DNA of 64,000 nucleotides from Chitinophagaceae bacterium (GTDB lineage: Bacteria; Bacteroidota; Bacteroidia; Chitinophagales; Chitinophagaceae), in assembly GCA_019638615.1 (NCBI GenBank), contig JAHBTL010000010.1, positions 62,001-126,000 of the forward strand. The letters run 5' to 3'. The notes beneath the pieces were generated by a model, which searched no databases, was not told the DNA's origin, and saw only the letters and a list, made by a program, of their open reading frames with translations. Positions 8,462 to 17,822 of this stretch are shown here, piece after piece. A program made the translations under genes and the position numbers. Within the stretch, counting starts at the first letter, position 1, and each line of letters starts with the position of its first letter.

Positions 8462-10000
8462 TCAGTATCCCGGGTTTTGTTTTAGATTTTTATTCAATTG
8501 CAAATCCCTGTAAGGGATCGGGTATATCAATCTGTTTTCAGTCACATTAAATGAATTGGCAGGAAGAAAGGGATATTCCTGTTTCATCCGTTGCCCGTAA
8601 GCACTCATCACTTCAATGGCTTTACCCGTTCTAATGAGATCAGTCCAGCGATGGTTCTCAAACGCCAGTTCGTGACGCCTTTCATTCAACACGTTTTCTA
8701 ATGTAGCCACATCCAGATCATCAAGCCCGGCTCTCGTTCTTACCTTATTCAAGTAGGGAAGCGCAAGATCATTTTTACCTTGCTGAACTAAGTTTTCTGC
8801 CATGAGCAACAGTGCATCAGCGAACCGGAATACCGGCCAATTTTCGCCGGTATTGTTGGGTAGGGCATACGGTCCATGAACGTATTTTGAAACATAGGGA
8901 AAGTAAAATTTACCAGGCTCAGGAACATAGCCACGCGGATCTCTTATTTCCAGAATAATAATGGGATCAAAACCCGGATTTCCCCCTGCCAATGTACCCT
9001 CGGCAATTTGTATTGATTCATTCAAACGCAAATCACCTGCTTCATAAGAGTCTATTAATTCCTGATTAGGTACATTCCATCCACCCAGGCTTACATTGTT
9101 GGCCCTTAACCCTGTTATCGGCCAGGTGTCTTCCGTTTTAGGCAGCATGTAATAAATAAAATCGCTCTGCTGTCCGTCAGGACCTTCTCTAAACTGAACT
9201 TCAAATATTGATTCCTGATGGTTTTTATTATTAGGATCAAAAACATCCCCATAATCTTCCAAAAGTTCATAGTTCATATTCATTATATCCCCTAATTCAC
9301 TTTCAGCAAGCACGTACTCCCTTTGTGGCTTTGACATATACGCTTTGGCTAATAACATCTTGGCTGCTCCTTTGGTCGCTCTTCCTGTTTGCGGAAAAGT
9401 AGCGGCTACGGGTAAATTAGGTATAGCTCCATTTAAGTCCTTTATTACTTGAGCGTATACTTCCTCAATCGTGGAATTGGACACATAAGACGACTGTTCA
9501 TCAACAACTTCTTCAAGATATAAGGGTACTCCACCATAATGAGTCACCAAATCAAAATAATAGAATGCTCTTAAAAACAGGGTTTCCCCTGCAACCTGGT
9601 TTTTAACTTCTTCGGAAATTTCTGCTGTTTCAAGACGCGACAAAATAATATTAGCCCTGGAAATACCCCTGTAATCAGCGTAGTACCTGTTATTTACCGC
9701 TGTTGTCTGGGATTGATCAGTCCACTGTATAATGTCTTCCACCCAGTTGGCAGGCCCTCTGTCTGGTGCATAGTAACGAAAAAAGGTATTATCTGACCTC
9801 ATTTCATCCATATATATCCCCGGGTGAACAAGGCTCCGCAAAGGCTCATATGCAGCAACCAATGCTAAATTGAAATGAGATTCTGTTTTATAAAATGTAC
9901 TGCTGGTAATTGCTGTTTCAGGAGCAACATCAAGGAAATCTTTACTGCAAGAGCTAAATGATAAGATTCCAACCAGCCAAAAAATTAAATTCTTTTTCAT
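8462..10000 (-). CDS. susD: SusD/RagB family nutrient-binding outer-membrane lipoprotein
   Basis: Surface glycan-binding lipoprotein that forms the lid of the SusC transporter. The ATG at 10000 gives 512 residues and a clean lipoprotein signal: MKKN, a hydrophobic stretch, then SFSSC with the lipidated cysteine at 18 followed by SKDFLD, consistent with surface export. The family features follow in order: TPR-like helices with FLRAFYYFDLVTHYGGVPL (typical SusD core), then the C-terminal RxHELAFENHRWTDLIRTG segment and NKNLKQNPGY at the end, the usual SusD terminus. An in-frame TTG two codons upstream is less likely as start. It lies 11 bp after susC and is surely co-transcribed with it. Ligand unknown. 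Confidence 0.96.
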   Translation of the reverse strand: MKKNLIFWLVGILSFSSCSKDFLDVAPETAITSSTFYKTESHFNLALVAAYEPLRSLVHPGIYMDEMRSDNTFFRYYAPDRGPANWVEDIIQWTDQSQTTAVNNRYYADYRGISRANIILSRLETAEISEEVKNQVAGETLFLRAFYYFDLVTHYGGVPLYLEEVVDEQSSYVSNSTIEEVYAQVIKDLNGAIPNLPVAATFPQTGRATKGAAKMLLAKAYMSKPQREYVLAESELGDIMNMNYELLEDYGDVFDPNNKNHQESIFEVQFREGPDGQQSDFIYYMLPKTEDTWPITGLRANNVSLGGWNVPNQELIDSYEAGDLRLNESIQIAEGTLAGGNPGFDPIIILEIRDPRGYVPEPGKFYFPYVSKYVHGPYALPNNTGENWPVFRFADALLLMAENLVQQGKNDLALPYLNKVRTRAGLDDLDVATLENVLNERRHELAFENHRWTDLIRTGKAIEVMSAYGQRMKQEYPFLPANSFNVTENRLIYPIPYRDLQLNKNLKQNPGY

Positions 10001-10011
10001 GACCAAATTTT

Positions 10012-13000
10012 TTAAAAGGTTACGTCTAATCCTATGGTAAATGTTCTGGGGATCGGGTATGGAGCAAAATCGCGCCCTTCATTGAGCCCGTTCAGACCGT
10101 ATTGGCTGGCATCCGGATTGGGTCCTGGATATTTTGTTAGAATAAATGCATTTTGAGCACTGATATAAACCCTCGCCTGTTTATAAATTTTCTTTACCGG
10201 CTGTGGTAAAGTGTAACCAAGGCTGATATTCTTACCGGCCAGATAAGATCCATCAAAAATATGCCTGGTATTATTAAAACGATGCAAGGGATTAGAATTG
10301 CTTCTAGGCAGATCGCCTTTACCCGGATTGTCAACTGATCTCCATCTATCCAGCGCAGCGGGTCTTACGTTAAACACTCCATCAATATTTTCGATGGAGA
10401 GCAAATCTCCTTTGAAAACATCTCCACCTACTCTACCAATTAAGGTAATGTTCAGATCAAAATTCTTGTACGAAAAGTCATTAATAAAACCATACACAAA
10501 TGTAGGGTTGGGATTTCCTATGAACGTTTTATCATTAATAGGATCAATTAATCCATCCGGAACTCCATCCGGACCGCTGATATCCTTAAGCCTTACGGAG
10601 CCAACATCAGATCCTCCATATACTGTTATATGAGGTCCTTTTGCAAGTTCAGCATCATTCATAAAAACACCTTCGTATACATATCCATAAAACTGCCCTA
10701 TGGGATGGCCTACTTCTGTACGATTAAAATCAGAATTCTCCTGTACTCCTCCTATGGGAACATTTTCTGTTCCGAGTTTCATAACCATATTACGATCAAT
10801 ACCTACCGTGATATTGGTATTCCATTTGAATTGGTTTATAAAGTTCTTTGTCTGCAAACCAAACTCATGTCCCCAAAACTTAAATTCGCCAATATTAGAT
10901 TGAATACTGCTGAAACCCGAAGCAAGCGGTATATTCACAGCATAGAGTAAACCGTTAGTATTTTTCCTGTAATAATCGTAGACAAGTAACACACGGTCAT
11001 CAAAAAACCCCAGATCCACACCAAAATCATATTGTACAGTCGTCTCCCATGTTAATGCTGAGTTTCCTAAATTGGATAAAGCTTTTCCTGGAGTAACGGT
11101 ATTGCTAAACACATAATTCACGTTATTCACTGAACTGATGTGAGAATAGTTTCCGATGTTGTAATTCCCCACTTTACCATAGCTTGCCCTGAGTTTAAGA
11201 AGACTCACTTTATCTTTAATGCTCTCCATAAAGCTCTCCTCCGATACAACCCATCCAAGTGAAGCGGACGGGAATATACCATATTTTTTATTGCTGCCAA
11301 ATCTCGAGGCCCCATCTCTTCTTACCGAAAATGATGCGAGATATTTGCTTTTGTAATTGTAGTTCAGTCGACCCAAAGCAGATGATATGGAAAACTCGGA
11401 TACTGATACATTACCAATCCTGTTGGTTGCTGCGTTGATCCAGGGAATTTCGTCATCGGGAAATTGAGTACCGCTGATTGAACTTCCTTCACTTCTTACA
11501 CTTTGTGCGGAATAACCAACTAATACATCGAGATTGTGTACGCCATTAAAACTTTTGTTGTAGTTCAATGTATTTTCAACCTGCCAGTTTGAGTAATTAG
11601 ATGTTGAATAAGATCCCCCTGCAGGATTTGGAGGAGACTGGAACATAGCTCCCTGGGCTGTTGACGGACTCCAATATCTATTCTTTGATCCTCCAAGATC
11701 TATATCGGCCCGTAACTTATATTTTAATCCCTCAATAATTTTATACTCTCCATAAACATTGCCTATAACATTCATTTGTTGCAAAGGGTTTTCTCTTTCC
11801 GTTAAAACTCTGTACCAATTAGGATTAGGAAACATTCCAGGAGAAGAAAAACCTACCGGCAGGCTGCCGTCGGGATTTTTATATTCCAGGGTGGGGTCCA
11901 TGATGTAGGCAGATGAAAGAAAACTCCAATACGCTGGTTCAAAACTTTGATTATCTGAATGTCTGAATGTTGATGCCAGGTTCAATCCAACAGTGAACCG
12001 GTCTGAGACTGTAAATATATTATTGGCTCTGACAGTAACCCTTTGTGCCTGAGTATTGAGAAGGATCCCCTGAGTATTATTATAACTTAGATTAACAACC
12101 GATTTAACTTTTTCCGATCCGCTTGAAAAAGTCAAATTATAATTTTGCAAGTTGGCATTAGGATTTAGCAAAATATCAAACCAATCAGTACCATCATTTG
12201 GTCCATATTGTTCAGGGTTCTGATACCTTTCTGGAACTGCCAGACCCTGATCACTGTACCACTCATTTTTATATTGGGCAAATTGCCGGGCATTCATTAC
12301 ATCTGGTCTGCCTCTTTGCGGAACCTTTTGAATTCCAGTATAAACACTTAATTTAACTTCACTCCGTCCTCTTTTTGCCTGTTTCGTTGTAATAAGAACT
12401 ACCCCATTAGCAGCCCGTGAGCCATATAAAGCCGAGGCAGAAGCATCCTTCAACACAGAAATGTCTTCTATCTCTTCCGGGCTTAAAGCGTCAAGTCCTG
12501 TACTGGAAGGAAACCCATCTATCACAATTAAAGGAGAATTACCTGCATTGATTGAAGCTTGCCCCCGGATCTTGAATGCAATGCCCTGCCCGGGCACACC
12601 TTCAGTCTGATTAATTCTAACACCAGGCAATCTACCCTGCAAACGCTGCCCAAGCTGGGCTATCGGAGCTTTTTCTAAATCTTCAGAACTTACAGAACTG
12701 ATAGCGCCTGTAAGTTCTTTTTTCTTTTGCGTGCCGTACGCAATGACTGTTACCTGGTTCAGCATAGAAATATTTTCTTCAAGAACCAAATCAACAGTTG
12801 TCCGACCATTAACGGGCATTTCTTTAGTAGAAAACCCTACAAAAGAAAATACCAGCGTCCCATTAGAAGGAACATCTATCGAATAATTTCCATTCCCATC
12901 AGTGGAAGTACCTGTAGCGGCACCTTTAACCACAACGCTAACGCCTGCCAAAGGTTCCCCCTGGGCGTTGGTTACTCTCCCTTTCACAATATTGTCAACC

Positions 13001-13419
13001 ATTTCCTCCTTCACTTCACTGGTCAACACTTTTTTTTCAATTACCACTCTTTTGTACAGCATAATCGTTTTATCCTCGATTTTATATGCAAGCGGTTGGT
13101 TTTTGAGCATAACATCAAGGAATTCCGGAAGAGGCATGTTGTAAACAGACAGCGTAACAGGGCTGGCACCATTGAGGTCCGAATTATTGTAAAAAACAAC
13201 ATACCCCGTCTGCTTTTTGATGGCAGTAAAAACTTTTTTCAGTTCTACATTTTTGCCAGATAGTGTAATTGTTTGAGAAATGCCGTTGGCGTAAACGTTT
13301 ACAAAAGCAGCGGTTAAAAGTAAGATCGTTAGCTTCATCACTAACAGGGTTTTGGTAAGATTACGGTCCCTCCACCAAGGAACACAGTAACCATAAACAA
13401 TTTTTTGCATAAATTGCAT
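10012..13419 (-). CDS. susC: SusC/RagA TonB-linked outer-membrane transporter with STN signalling domain
   Basis: A 1135-residue TonB-dependent transporter. Domains in order: a long N-terminal leader with the signal segment MKLTILLLTAAFVNVYA at about 28-44; an STN (secretin/TonB short N-terminal) domain at about 50-125 (TLSGKNVELKKVF, QTGYVVFYN); a CarboxypepD_reg-like beta-sandwich at about 146-220 (GRVTNAQGEPLAGVSVVVKG); a plug at about 225-350 with the SusC signature IRGQASINAGNSPLIVIDG and DASASALYGSRAANGV; then the beta-barrel, ending in an aromatic residue. The STN domain is the part that contacts FecR in trans-envelope signalling, in agreement with the sigma/FecR genes just upstream. 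It pairs with susD 11 bp downstream. Confidence 0.97.
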   Translation of the reverse strand: MQFMQKIVYGYCVPWWRDRNLTKTLLVMKLTILLLTAAFVNVYANGISQTITLSGKNVELKKVFTAIKKQTGYVVFYNNSDLNGASPVTLSVYNMPLPEFLDVMLKNQPLAYKIEDKTIMLYKRVVIEKKVLTSEVKEEMVDNIVKGRVTNAQGEPLAGVSVVVKGAATGTSTDGNGNYSIDVPSNGTLVFSFVGFSTKEMPVNGRTTVDLVLEENISMLNQVTVIAYGTQKKKELTGAISSVSSEDLEKAPIAQLGQRLQGRLPGVRINQTEGVPGQGIAFKIRGQASINAGNSPLIVIDGFPSSTGLDALSPEEIEDISVLKDASASALYGSRAANGVVLITTKQAKRGRSEVKLSVYTGIQKVPQRGRPDVMNARQFAQYKNEWYSDQGLAVPERYQNPEQYGPNDGTDWFDILLNPNANLQNYNLTFSSGSEKVKSVVNLSYNNTQGILLNTQAQRVTVRANNIFTVSDRFTVGLNLASTFRHSDNQSFEPAYWSFLSSAYIMDPTLEYKNPDGSLPVGFSSPGMFPNPNWYRVLTERENPLQQMNVIGNVYGEYKIIEGLKYKLRADIDLGGSKNRYWSPSTAQGAMFQSPPNPAGGSYSTSNYSNWQVENTLNYNKSFNGVHNLDVLVGYSAQSVRSEGSSISGTQFPDDEIPWINAATNRIGNVSVSEFSISSALGRLNYNYKSKYLASFSVRRDGASRFGSNKKYGIFPSASLGWVVSEESFMESIKDKVSLLKLRASYGKVGNYNIGNYSHISSVNNVNYVFSNTVTPGKALSNLGNSALTWETTVQYDFGVDLGFFDDRVLLVYDYYRKNTNGLLYAVNIPLASGFSSIQSNIGEFKFWGHEFGLQTKNFINQFKWNTNITVGIDRNMVMKLGTENVPIGGVQENSDFNRTEVGHPIGQFYGYVYEGVFMNDAELAKGPHITVYGGSDVGSVRLKDISGPDGVPDGLIDPINDKTFIGNPNPTFVYGFINDFSYKNFDLNITLIGRVGGDVFKGDLLSIENIDGVFNVRPAALDRWRSVDNPGKGDLPRSNSNPLHRFNNTRHIFDGSYLAGKNISLGYTLPQPVKKIYKQARVYISAQNAFILTKYPGPNPDASQYGLNGLNEGRDFAPYPIPRTFTIGLDVTF

Positions 13420-13724
13420 CGATTTGGTTGTAAAAAATTCGTTGAACGCGGTTTTTGACCAACTAAATGCGCCGTGAGGCGTTGCCGGAAGTGCTTCGAA
13501 CCACTTCCGGTTTTTTATTGGTACTGCGGTAATTTTTTAGCGACTGTTCATGTTTTATTTTTTTGATTATTAAATAGGTTTAAAGATTGATTACAAGAGC
13601 TGCCGGCTATTAGCTATCAGCAATCAGCCGTCAGCTATGGGTGTGGGGTGAGCGTGACAAATTTTTGGTTTGAACTACAAACCCAAAACCATAAACCCGA
13701 AACTTATCACTTACCCCCATTCCC
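13420..13724. other. susC-fecR intergenic region with word-like repeats
   Basis: This 305-bp gene-free stretch holds the susC leader, the plus-strand terminator hairpin and, from about 13590 to 13720, a run of short repeated words (variants of AGCTATCAGC, then AAACCCAAAACCATAAACCC). The same kinds of words recur in other spacers of the window. The susC promoter should lie here, but I could not identify its boxes. Confidence 0.6.
13485..13516 (+). terminator. Terminator hairpin on the plus strand, antisense to the susC leader
   Basis: CCGGAAGTG (13485-13493) and CACTTCCGG (13502-13510) form a perfect 9-bp stem with an 8-nt loop, followed at once by six T residues (13511-13516). This is a canonical intrinsic terminator, but it reads in the plus direction, opposite to every gene nearby. 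It would end a transcript antisense to the 5' end of susC. On the minus strand it is only a hairpin in the susC leader. Confidence 0.6.
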
Positions 13725-14939
13725 CTATGGCATCACGATCAACCGGTTCCCTTCTTCAATCCGGAAATGAACACCCGCACGTTCAAGCCCGCTTAAAAGC
13801 CCTGAAAGACTGACATTCCTGCTCATCTCTCCACCGAATGTCATCTGGGGTATCTCTTTTTCGTACACCACTTCAATATCGTACCAACGGCTTAACTGGC
13901 GCATTACCTCCTGAAGAGAAGCATTTTCGAAATTAAACAGTTCATTTTTCCAGGCCATTACCTGGTCTGTATTCACAGATTCATTCAGTTGCAATTTGCC
14001 ACTGTCCGTTATCTCTGCCTGCTGACCTGGCTTTAAAACTATTTGCTCGTGCACTTTGCTGGCGATTAAACTGGAGGCTTTCACACTTCCTTCCAATAAA
14101 GTAGTTTTTATATTTTGCTCGTCTTTGTAAGCATTGATATTAAAATGAGTGCCCAGCACCTCTACCTCCCCCCTGTCATCTACATTAATTTTAAAAGGCT
14201 TGTTTTCCAGCCTGGCTACTTCAAAATAGGCTTCACCAGAAACCTTTACAGTCCTCGAATCGCCGGAAAAATATGCAGGATATGTAATGGAACTCGCTGC
14301 ATTCAGCCACACCCTGGTCCCGTCTGGCAATACTAACCGGAATTGTCTTCCCCGGGGAGTCGTCATGGTATTGTATACTACTTCTCCCCTGGTTTTGCTG
14401 TCGGTGTCATATACCAATTGTCCTTTGATTAATTTTACTTTGGTACCAGGCTGTGTTGCCACAATACCGTCGGCAAGACTGTCTAAAACTACTTCGCTCC
14501 CGTCACCCAGTTTCAATATAGCTCCGTTTTTGCCTGGAGGAAGATCAATAGACTGCCGGGCTACTGTTTCAATTTCCTGTTTTTTATTGTTCAACAGCCA
14601 CCACAATGTTCCACTCAATAGCATAAACAGGATGGCCGCCGCCCAACGCCAGCTTCCTACAAAAATTCTCTTACTGGCTACCATCGGATGCTGAGCAAGA
14701 TGATTTCTCTCATGCTGCATCTTTATCTTCTCCGATACCCCGCTATTGATCGCTATTCTTCCGGCTTCCGGTTCATTGAATAAATAAGCGTCATTCATGA
14801 ATGTCAGCAAAAGTTCTTCATCCAGGTAAACCAGGTTTTCAGGATCATCGAGCGCGTCCTTTAACTGCTTCCAGCCTTCTTTGGATAACGTACCGGCAAC
14901 ATAATTATCTATCAGGTCAGTAAATTTCGATTTATCCAT
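13725..14939 (-). CDS. FecR family anti-sigma factor with DUF4974 domain
   Basis: A 404-residue inner-membrane regulator that holds the ECF sigma factor and receives the signal from the SusC STN domain. The N-terminal cytoplasmic part (about 1-90, FTDLIDNYVAGTLSKEGWKQL) is the sigma-binding region. A single membrane segment lies near 93-115 (RWAAAILFMLLSGTLWWLL). The periplasmic FecR domain follows (about 180-285, with TTPRGRQFRLVLPDGTRVWLNAASSI split around the family hallmark LPDGT.VWLN). The C-terminal DUF4974 domain covers about 325-404. The gene starts 88 bp after the sigma gene, with which it forms the usual pair. Confidence 0.95.
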   Translation of the reverse strand: MDKSKFTDLIDNYVAGTLSKEGWKQLKDALDDPENLVYLDEELLLTFMNDAYLFNEPEAGRIAINSGVSEKIKMQHERNHLAQHPMVASKRIFVGSWRWAAAILFMLLSGTLWWLLNNKKQEIETVARQSIDLPPGKNGAILKLGDGSEVVLDSLADGIVATQPGTKVKLIKGQLVYDTDSKTRGEVVYNTMTTPRGRQFRLVLPDGTRVWLNAASSITYPAYFSGDSRTVKVSGEAYFEVARLENKPFKINVDDRGEVEVLGTHFNINAYKDEQNIKTTLLEGSVKASSLIASKVHEQIVLKPGQQAEITDSGKLQLNESVNTDQVMAWKNELFNFENASLQEVMRQLSRWYDIEVVYEKEIPQMTFGGEMSRNVSLSGLLSGLERAGVHFRIEEGNRLIVMP

Positions 14940-15027
14940 ACAATCTGTTTCCTTAAAATAGCAGCTTTATTATTAAGACGCAATCCAGGTAGCCTGGTAC
15001 AGGTGGGAGGGCATTTTTTTTTGAAGA

Positions 15028-15600
15028 TTATAAAAAACGGCAGAAAAAAATTATAAGAACGGCGCCAAAGTCTGCATTCTTTAAAAAGATGCGAAGAAAA
15101 TTTAAGGCAGCGGTCATGTGAAATTTTACAGTCCGTTTCGTAATTTTCATTTTGCCCGCTATTTCCTCCTGGCTAAGCTGTCCGTTTCTGCTCAGGGTAA
15201 AAACCATTCGCTGCTGCGGGGGCATTTGTTCTATCGCCAAAGCAATATGCTTTTCAAGTTCCTTTGCCTCAAGGGTGTTATCTGGGCGAATAATTTCATG
15301 CAACATATCCTGATCCTGAAGGCTGGTACGTTCCAGCACACGCCTGCGTATAGCAGAAACAAGGTAATTACGACTGACGATAAATAAGTAGGCAGGAAAA
15401 TCTTTTACTTCAACCAGTCGTTCTCTGTTGATCCATATTTTAACAAAAATGTCCTGTACAATCTCCACTGCTTCATCATAAACTTTAACATAGGTAAGAA
15501 CGTGTGAAAACACCCGTCCCCTGTATTGATCCATCAGCGAGGCAAACGCATGTTCATCTCCGGCAGCTATCTTCGCCAGCAGTGCAGTGTCCGTATGCAT
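15028..15600 (-). CDS. ECF-type RNA polymerase sigma-70 factor
   Basis: Extracytoplasmic-function sigma factor of about 190 residues, the Bacteroidota FecI-like type that switches on the adjacent sugar locus. Region 2 is visible as AFASLMDQYRGRVFSHVLTYVK ... EAVEIVQDIFVKIW interrupted by short links, and region 4 as MPPQQRMVFTLSRNGQLSQEEIA followed by a helix-turn-helix (KMKITKRTVKFHM). I chose the ATG at 15600; an in-frame TTG at 15615 would add five residues but gives a less typical N-terminus. It is first in the minus-strand series sigma, fecR, susC, susD. Its own promoter is not evident. Confidence 0.94.
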   Translation of the reverse strand: MHTDTALLAKIAAGDEHAFASLMDQYRGRVFSHVLTYVKVYDEAVEIVQDIFVKIWINRERLVEVKDFPAYLFIVSRNYLVSAIRRRVLERTSLQDQDMLHEIIRPDNTLEAKELEKHIALAIEQMPPQQRMVFTLSRNGQLSQEEIAGKMKITKRTVKFHMTAALNFLRIFLKNADFGAVLIIFFCRFL

Positions 15601-15881
15601 TTCTTTTCTATTCAATCAGGATCGATAATAGTAAAAATAATAAACAAACCTAATGGAAAAAAAACTGCAAAGACAAATCTCGTGAGTAACAAATCGTGTA
15701 TCCGAATAAAATAAAGAATCCTGAATTTCGAACGGGCGCTTTTTCTTTCATCCTTGTTGTTACAAAAGAATTTTTATCCGGTTAAGAATGGATTATTTGT
15801 AAACCTGAATGATCGTGAAGGTTACAAAATCATCAACCACTTGCCCCGTATTCACTGCGATCCCAACCGCCCCGGCTTTCG

Positions 15882-16412
15882 GGGGGAGAAGCAATCTCAA
15901 CGATTGAATTTTGGTTGAGACTGCTTCTCCCGCCGCAATATCCATTTAATTCAATGCAGCACGCGGGCGCTATCGCAGTGACGAAAAAAAATATTAGGAC
16001 TGCTTCTCCCGCCGTAAAATCCAACTTAATTTAATACAGTGCACGAGCGGACTCGTAGAGAAAAGAAAAATTTCTGTCATTGCGAGCCGCTAAACTGACT
16101 CAAAAGCATTACGGATGATGGGAGGGGAAGCAATCTCAACGATTGGATTTAGGTTGGGACTGCTTCTCCCGCCGCAATATCCATTTAATTCAATGCAGCA
16201 CGCGGGCGGTATCGCAGTGACGAAAAAAAATATTAGGACTGCTTCTCCCGCCGTAAAATCCAACTTAATTTAATACAGTGCACGAGCGGACTCGTAGAGA
16301 AAAGAAAAATTTCTGTCATTGCGAGCCGCTAAACTGACTCAAAAACATTACGGATGATGGGAGGGGAAGCAATCTCAACGATTGGATTTAGGTTGGGACT
16401 GCTTCTCCCGCA
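15882..16412. repeat. 239-bp tandem repeat, 2.2 copies
   Basis: The word GCAATCTCAACGATTG starts at 15891, 16130 and 16369, giving an exact 239-bp period. Copies one and two are nearly identical, with a handful of substitutions; the third stops after about 44 bp. Inside each unit the block GACTGCTTCTCCCGCCG occurs twice about 105 bp apart, so the unit itself arose by duplication. GGAAGC and GCTTCTCC words make local inverted repeats. A diverged copy in reverse orientation lies at about 63120-63260. Confidence 0.9.
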
Positions 16413-16550
16413 CCAGCATATTCATAGTTTAATACAACTCTATAGCAGTCTGCCAATGACATATCATCCAGTTTGCTATTTATCAACTGGTTATGAACTT
16501 CAATTTGTTGTTCCACAAACCCGGTTTTCCTTTCAACTACAATCCCTCCG

Positions 16551-16705
16551 CTTTTTTCTGTTACTTTTTTGCGGAAAAAAGTAACCAAAAAGCCGCCGGG
16601 AAATTATTACCGCAATTTCCCGGAACGCTCTGATGAAGCTTTAGTACTACTGTGAATTCAGCAACAGAGCCCTGATACGTTTGCTGATAACTTAGCCGAC
16701 TTAGG
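16551..16705 (+). repeat. Interspersed repeat R2, copy 1
   Basis: This stretch carries TTACTTTTTTGCGGAAAAAA, an imperfect hairpin around the T and A tracts, then AGCCGCC, a GC-rich palindrome, and the block TACTACTGTGAATTCAGCA followed by AGAGCCCTGATAC. The same blocks in the same order occur on the opposite strand near 21140-21300, so this is a dispersed element. Confidence 0.75.
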
Positions 16706-16869
16706 ATACTTACAAATCAGAAAGCTGTGACAAACAAATGCAACTTGTCACGACGCAATGATGGAGGCGCCGCCTAATTAGTAACTCGCAGTGACGAAAA
16801 AAAAGATCTATTGCAGGAATTAACCCCAACACCCGGTTTACGGATAACGCTTTCCTATAATTAGACCAC

Positions 16870-17544
16870 TCAACTACGCTGCTTCACCCATCCCAACGCT
16901 TTTTGCAATTGTTCCTCCTGGGTAATATTGGAATTATCCAGCACCAACGCGTCTTCTGCCTGGCGCAAGGGGCTTACTTCGCGGTGGGAATCTATATAGT
17001 CCCGCATTTCCAGGTTGTTCTTTACTTCTTCAATGGTTATATTGGGATTTTGAGCATACAGCTCTTTAAATCTTCTTTCTACCCTCACTGCATTGTCAGC
17101 AGTCATGAATATTTTCAACTCGGCTTTGGGAAAAACAACCGTGCCGATATCCCTTCCATCCATCACGATCCCTTTTTTTTCTCCCATTTTACGTTGCTGC
17201 GCTACCGCGAAATCGCGTACCTGTTTTATAGCTGCTACCTCACTTACTTTTTCGGCGATGAGCAGGCCCCTGATGATGTATTCTACATTTTCATCGTTCA
17301 GGTATATTTCTGTTTTCTTTGTAAGCTCATTGGTACGGAATTCGAGCTGTATATTCTCCAATGCTTCTTTTACGGCTTTTTCCCTTTTCCAGTCAACCGT
17401 ATTCCGTAAAAAATACAATGTAATGGCCCGGTACATGGCTCCGCTGTCTATATAAACATAGTTCAACGCTTCTGCCAGTTGCTTTGCCAGCGTGCTTTTG
17501 CCGCAAGACGACCATCCATCTATTGTGATGATAATTTTTTTCAT
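16870..17544 (-). CDS. cmk: Cytidylate kinase
   Basis: Phosphorylates CMP and dCMP with ATP in pyrimidine nucleotide synthesis. The 224-residue product has the usual length. The P-loop is GWSSCGKST near residues 8-16 (variant of GPxGSGKST), followed by YIDSGAMYRA, the CMP-binding signature. MDGRDIGTVVFPKA with the arginine and aspartate that bind CMP lies near 130-143, and REVSPLRQAEDAL is the typical lid/C-terminal segment. The ATG at 17544 is the only sensible start. It stands alone between the repeat region and clpC. Cytosolic. Confidence 0.97.
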   Translation of the reverse strand: MKKIIITIDGWSSCGKSTLAKQLAEALNYVYIDSGAMYRAITLYFLRNTVDWKREKAVKEALENIQLEFRTNELTKKTEIYLNDENVEYIIRGLLIAEKVSEVAAIKQVRDFAVAQQRKMGEKKGIVMDGRDIGTVVFPKAELKIFMTADNAVRVERRFKELYAQNPNITIEEVKNNLEMRDYIDSHREVSPLRQAEDALVLDNSNITQEEQLQKALGWVKQRS

Positions 17545-17688
17545 GTATTACAGATGCAAATTAGGTATAGTATGCGAAAAAAAGAAGAGAGAGCTGAACA
17601 ACCAGCCTATCCCCCACCTTAGTATTTACCTACCTTTTGCATCCACAACCTCCCCTCATTGTGTTTTATCAACCTGATTTGAACTTAG

Positions 17689-17728
17689 GCGGGCCTCTCT
17701 CCCGAAACTTCGGGACGGATAGGCCCGC
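17689..17728. repeat. GC-rich nested palindrome
   Basis: GCGGGCCT (17689-17696) pairs with AGGCCCGC (17721-17728), and inside it TCCCGAA (17700-17706) pairs with TTCGGGA (17709-17715). No T-run follows on either strand. It resembles the GC-rich palindromes of REP-type elements found elsewhere in the window. Confidence 0.6.
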
Positions 17729-17768
17729 ACTGAACATCGTTCGGACGGGGGCCGGGGGTGAGGGGAAA

Positions 17769-17799
17769 CAAAAAGAGGCTGCCTTTACAGACAACCTCC
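17769..17799 (-). terminator. Intrinsic terminator of clpC
   Basis: On the minus strand GAGGTTGTC and GGCAGCCTC form a 9-bp stem (two G-T pairs) with a TGTAAA loop, followed by TTTTTG. It lies about 25 bp downstream of the clpC stop codon, in the right orientation. Confidence 0.85.
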
Positions 17800-17822
17800 A
17801 TTTTTATTGCAATCAAAATTTA

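Larger units (their letters stand above)
15616..16869. other. 1.25-kb gene-free region rich in repeats
   Basis: No coding gene is supported here; the short open frames lie in repeated DNA and share no protein family. From 15882 to 16412 there is a 239-bp tandem repeat, and from about 16551 to 16705 one copy of a repeat whose inverted copy lies near 21140-21300. The remainder is unassigned. Confidence 0.75.

Noticed and set aside
15833-16024. A 63-codon open frame on the minus strand
   Set aside because: It lies inside the 239-bp repeat family, overlaps duplicated DNA and resembles no protein.
15882-16412. CRISPR array
   Set aside because: The period is 239 bp with near-identical whole units, not short repeats with unique spacers; no cas genes are present.
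16354-16588. Overlapping open frames on both strands (about 66-76 codons)
   Set aside because: They straddle the end of the tandem array and the R2 repeat; composition is unlike real genes here and there is no start context.
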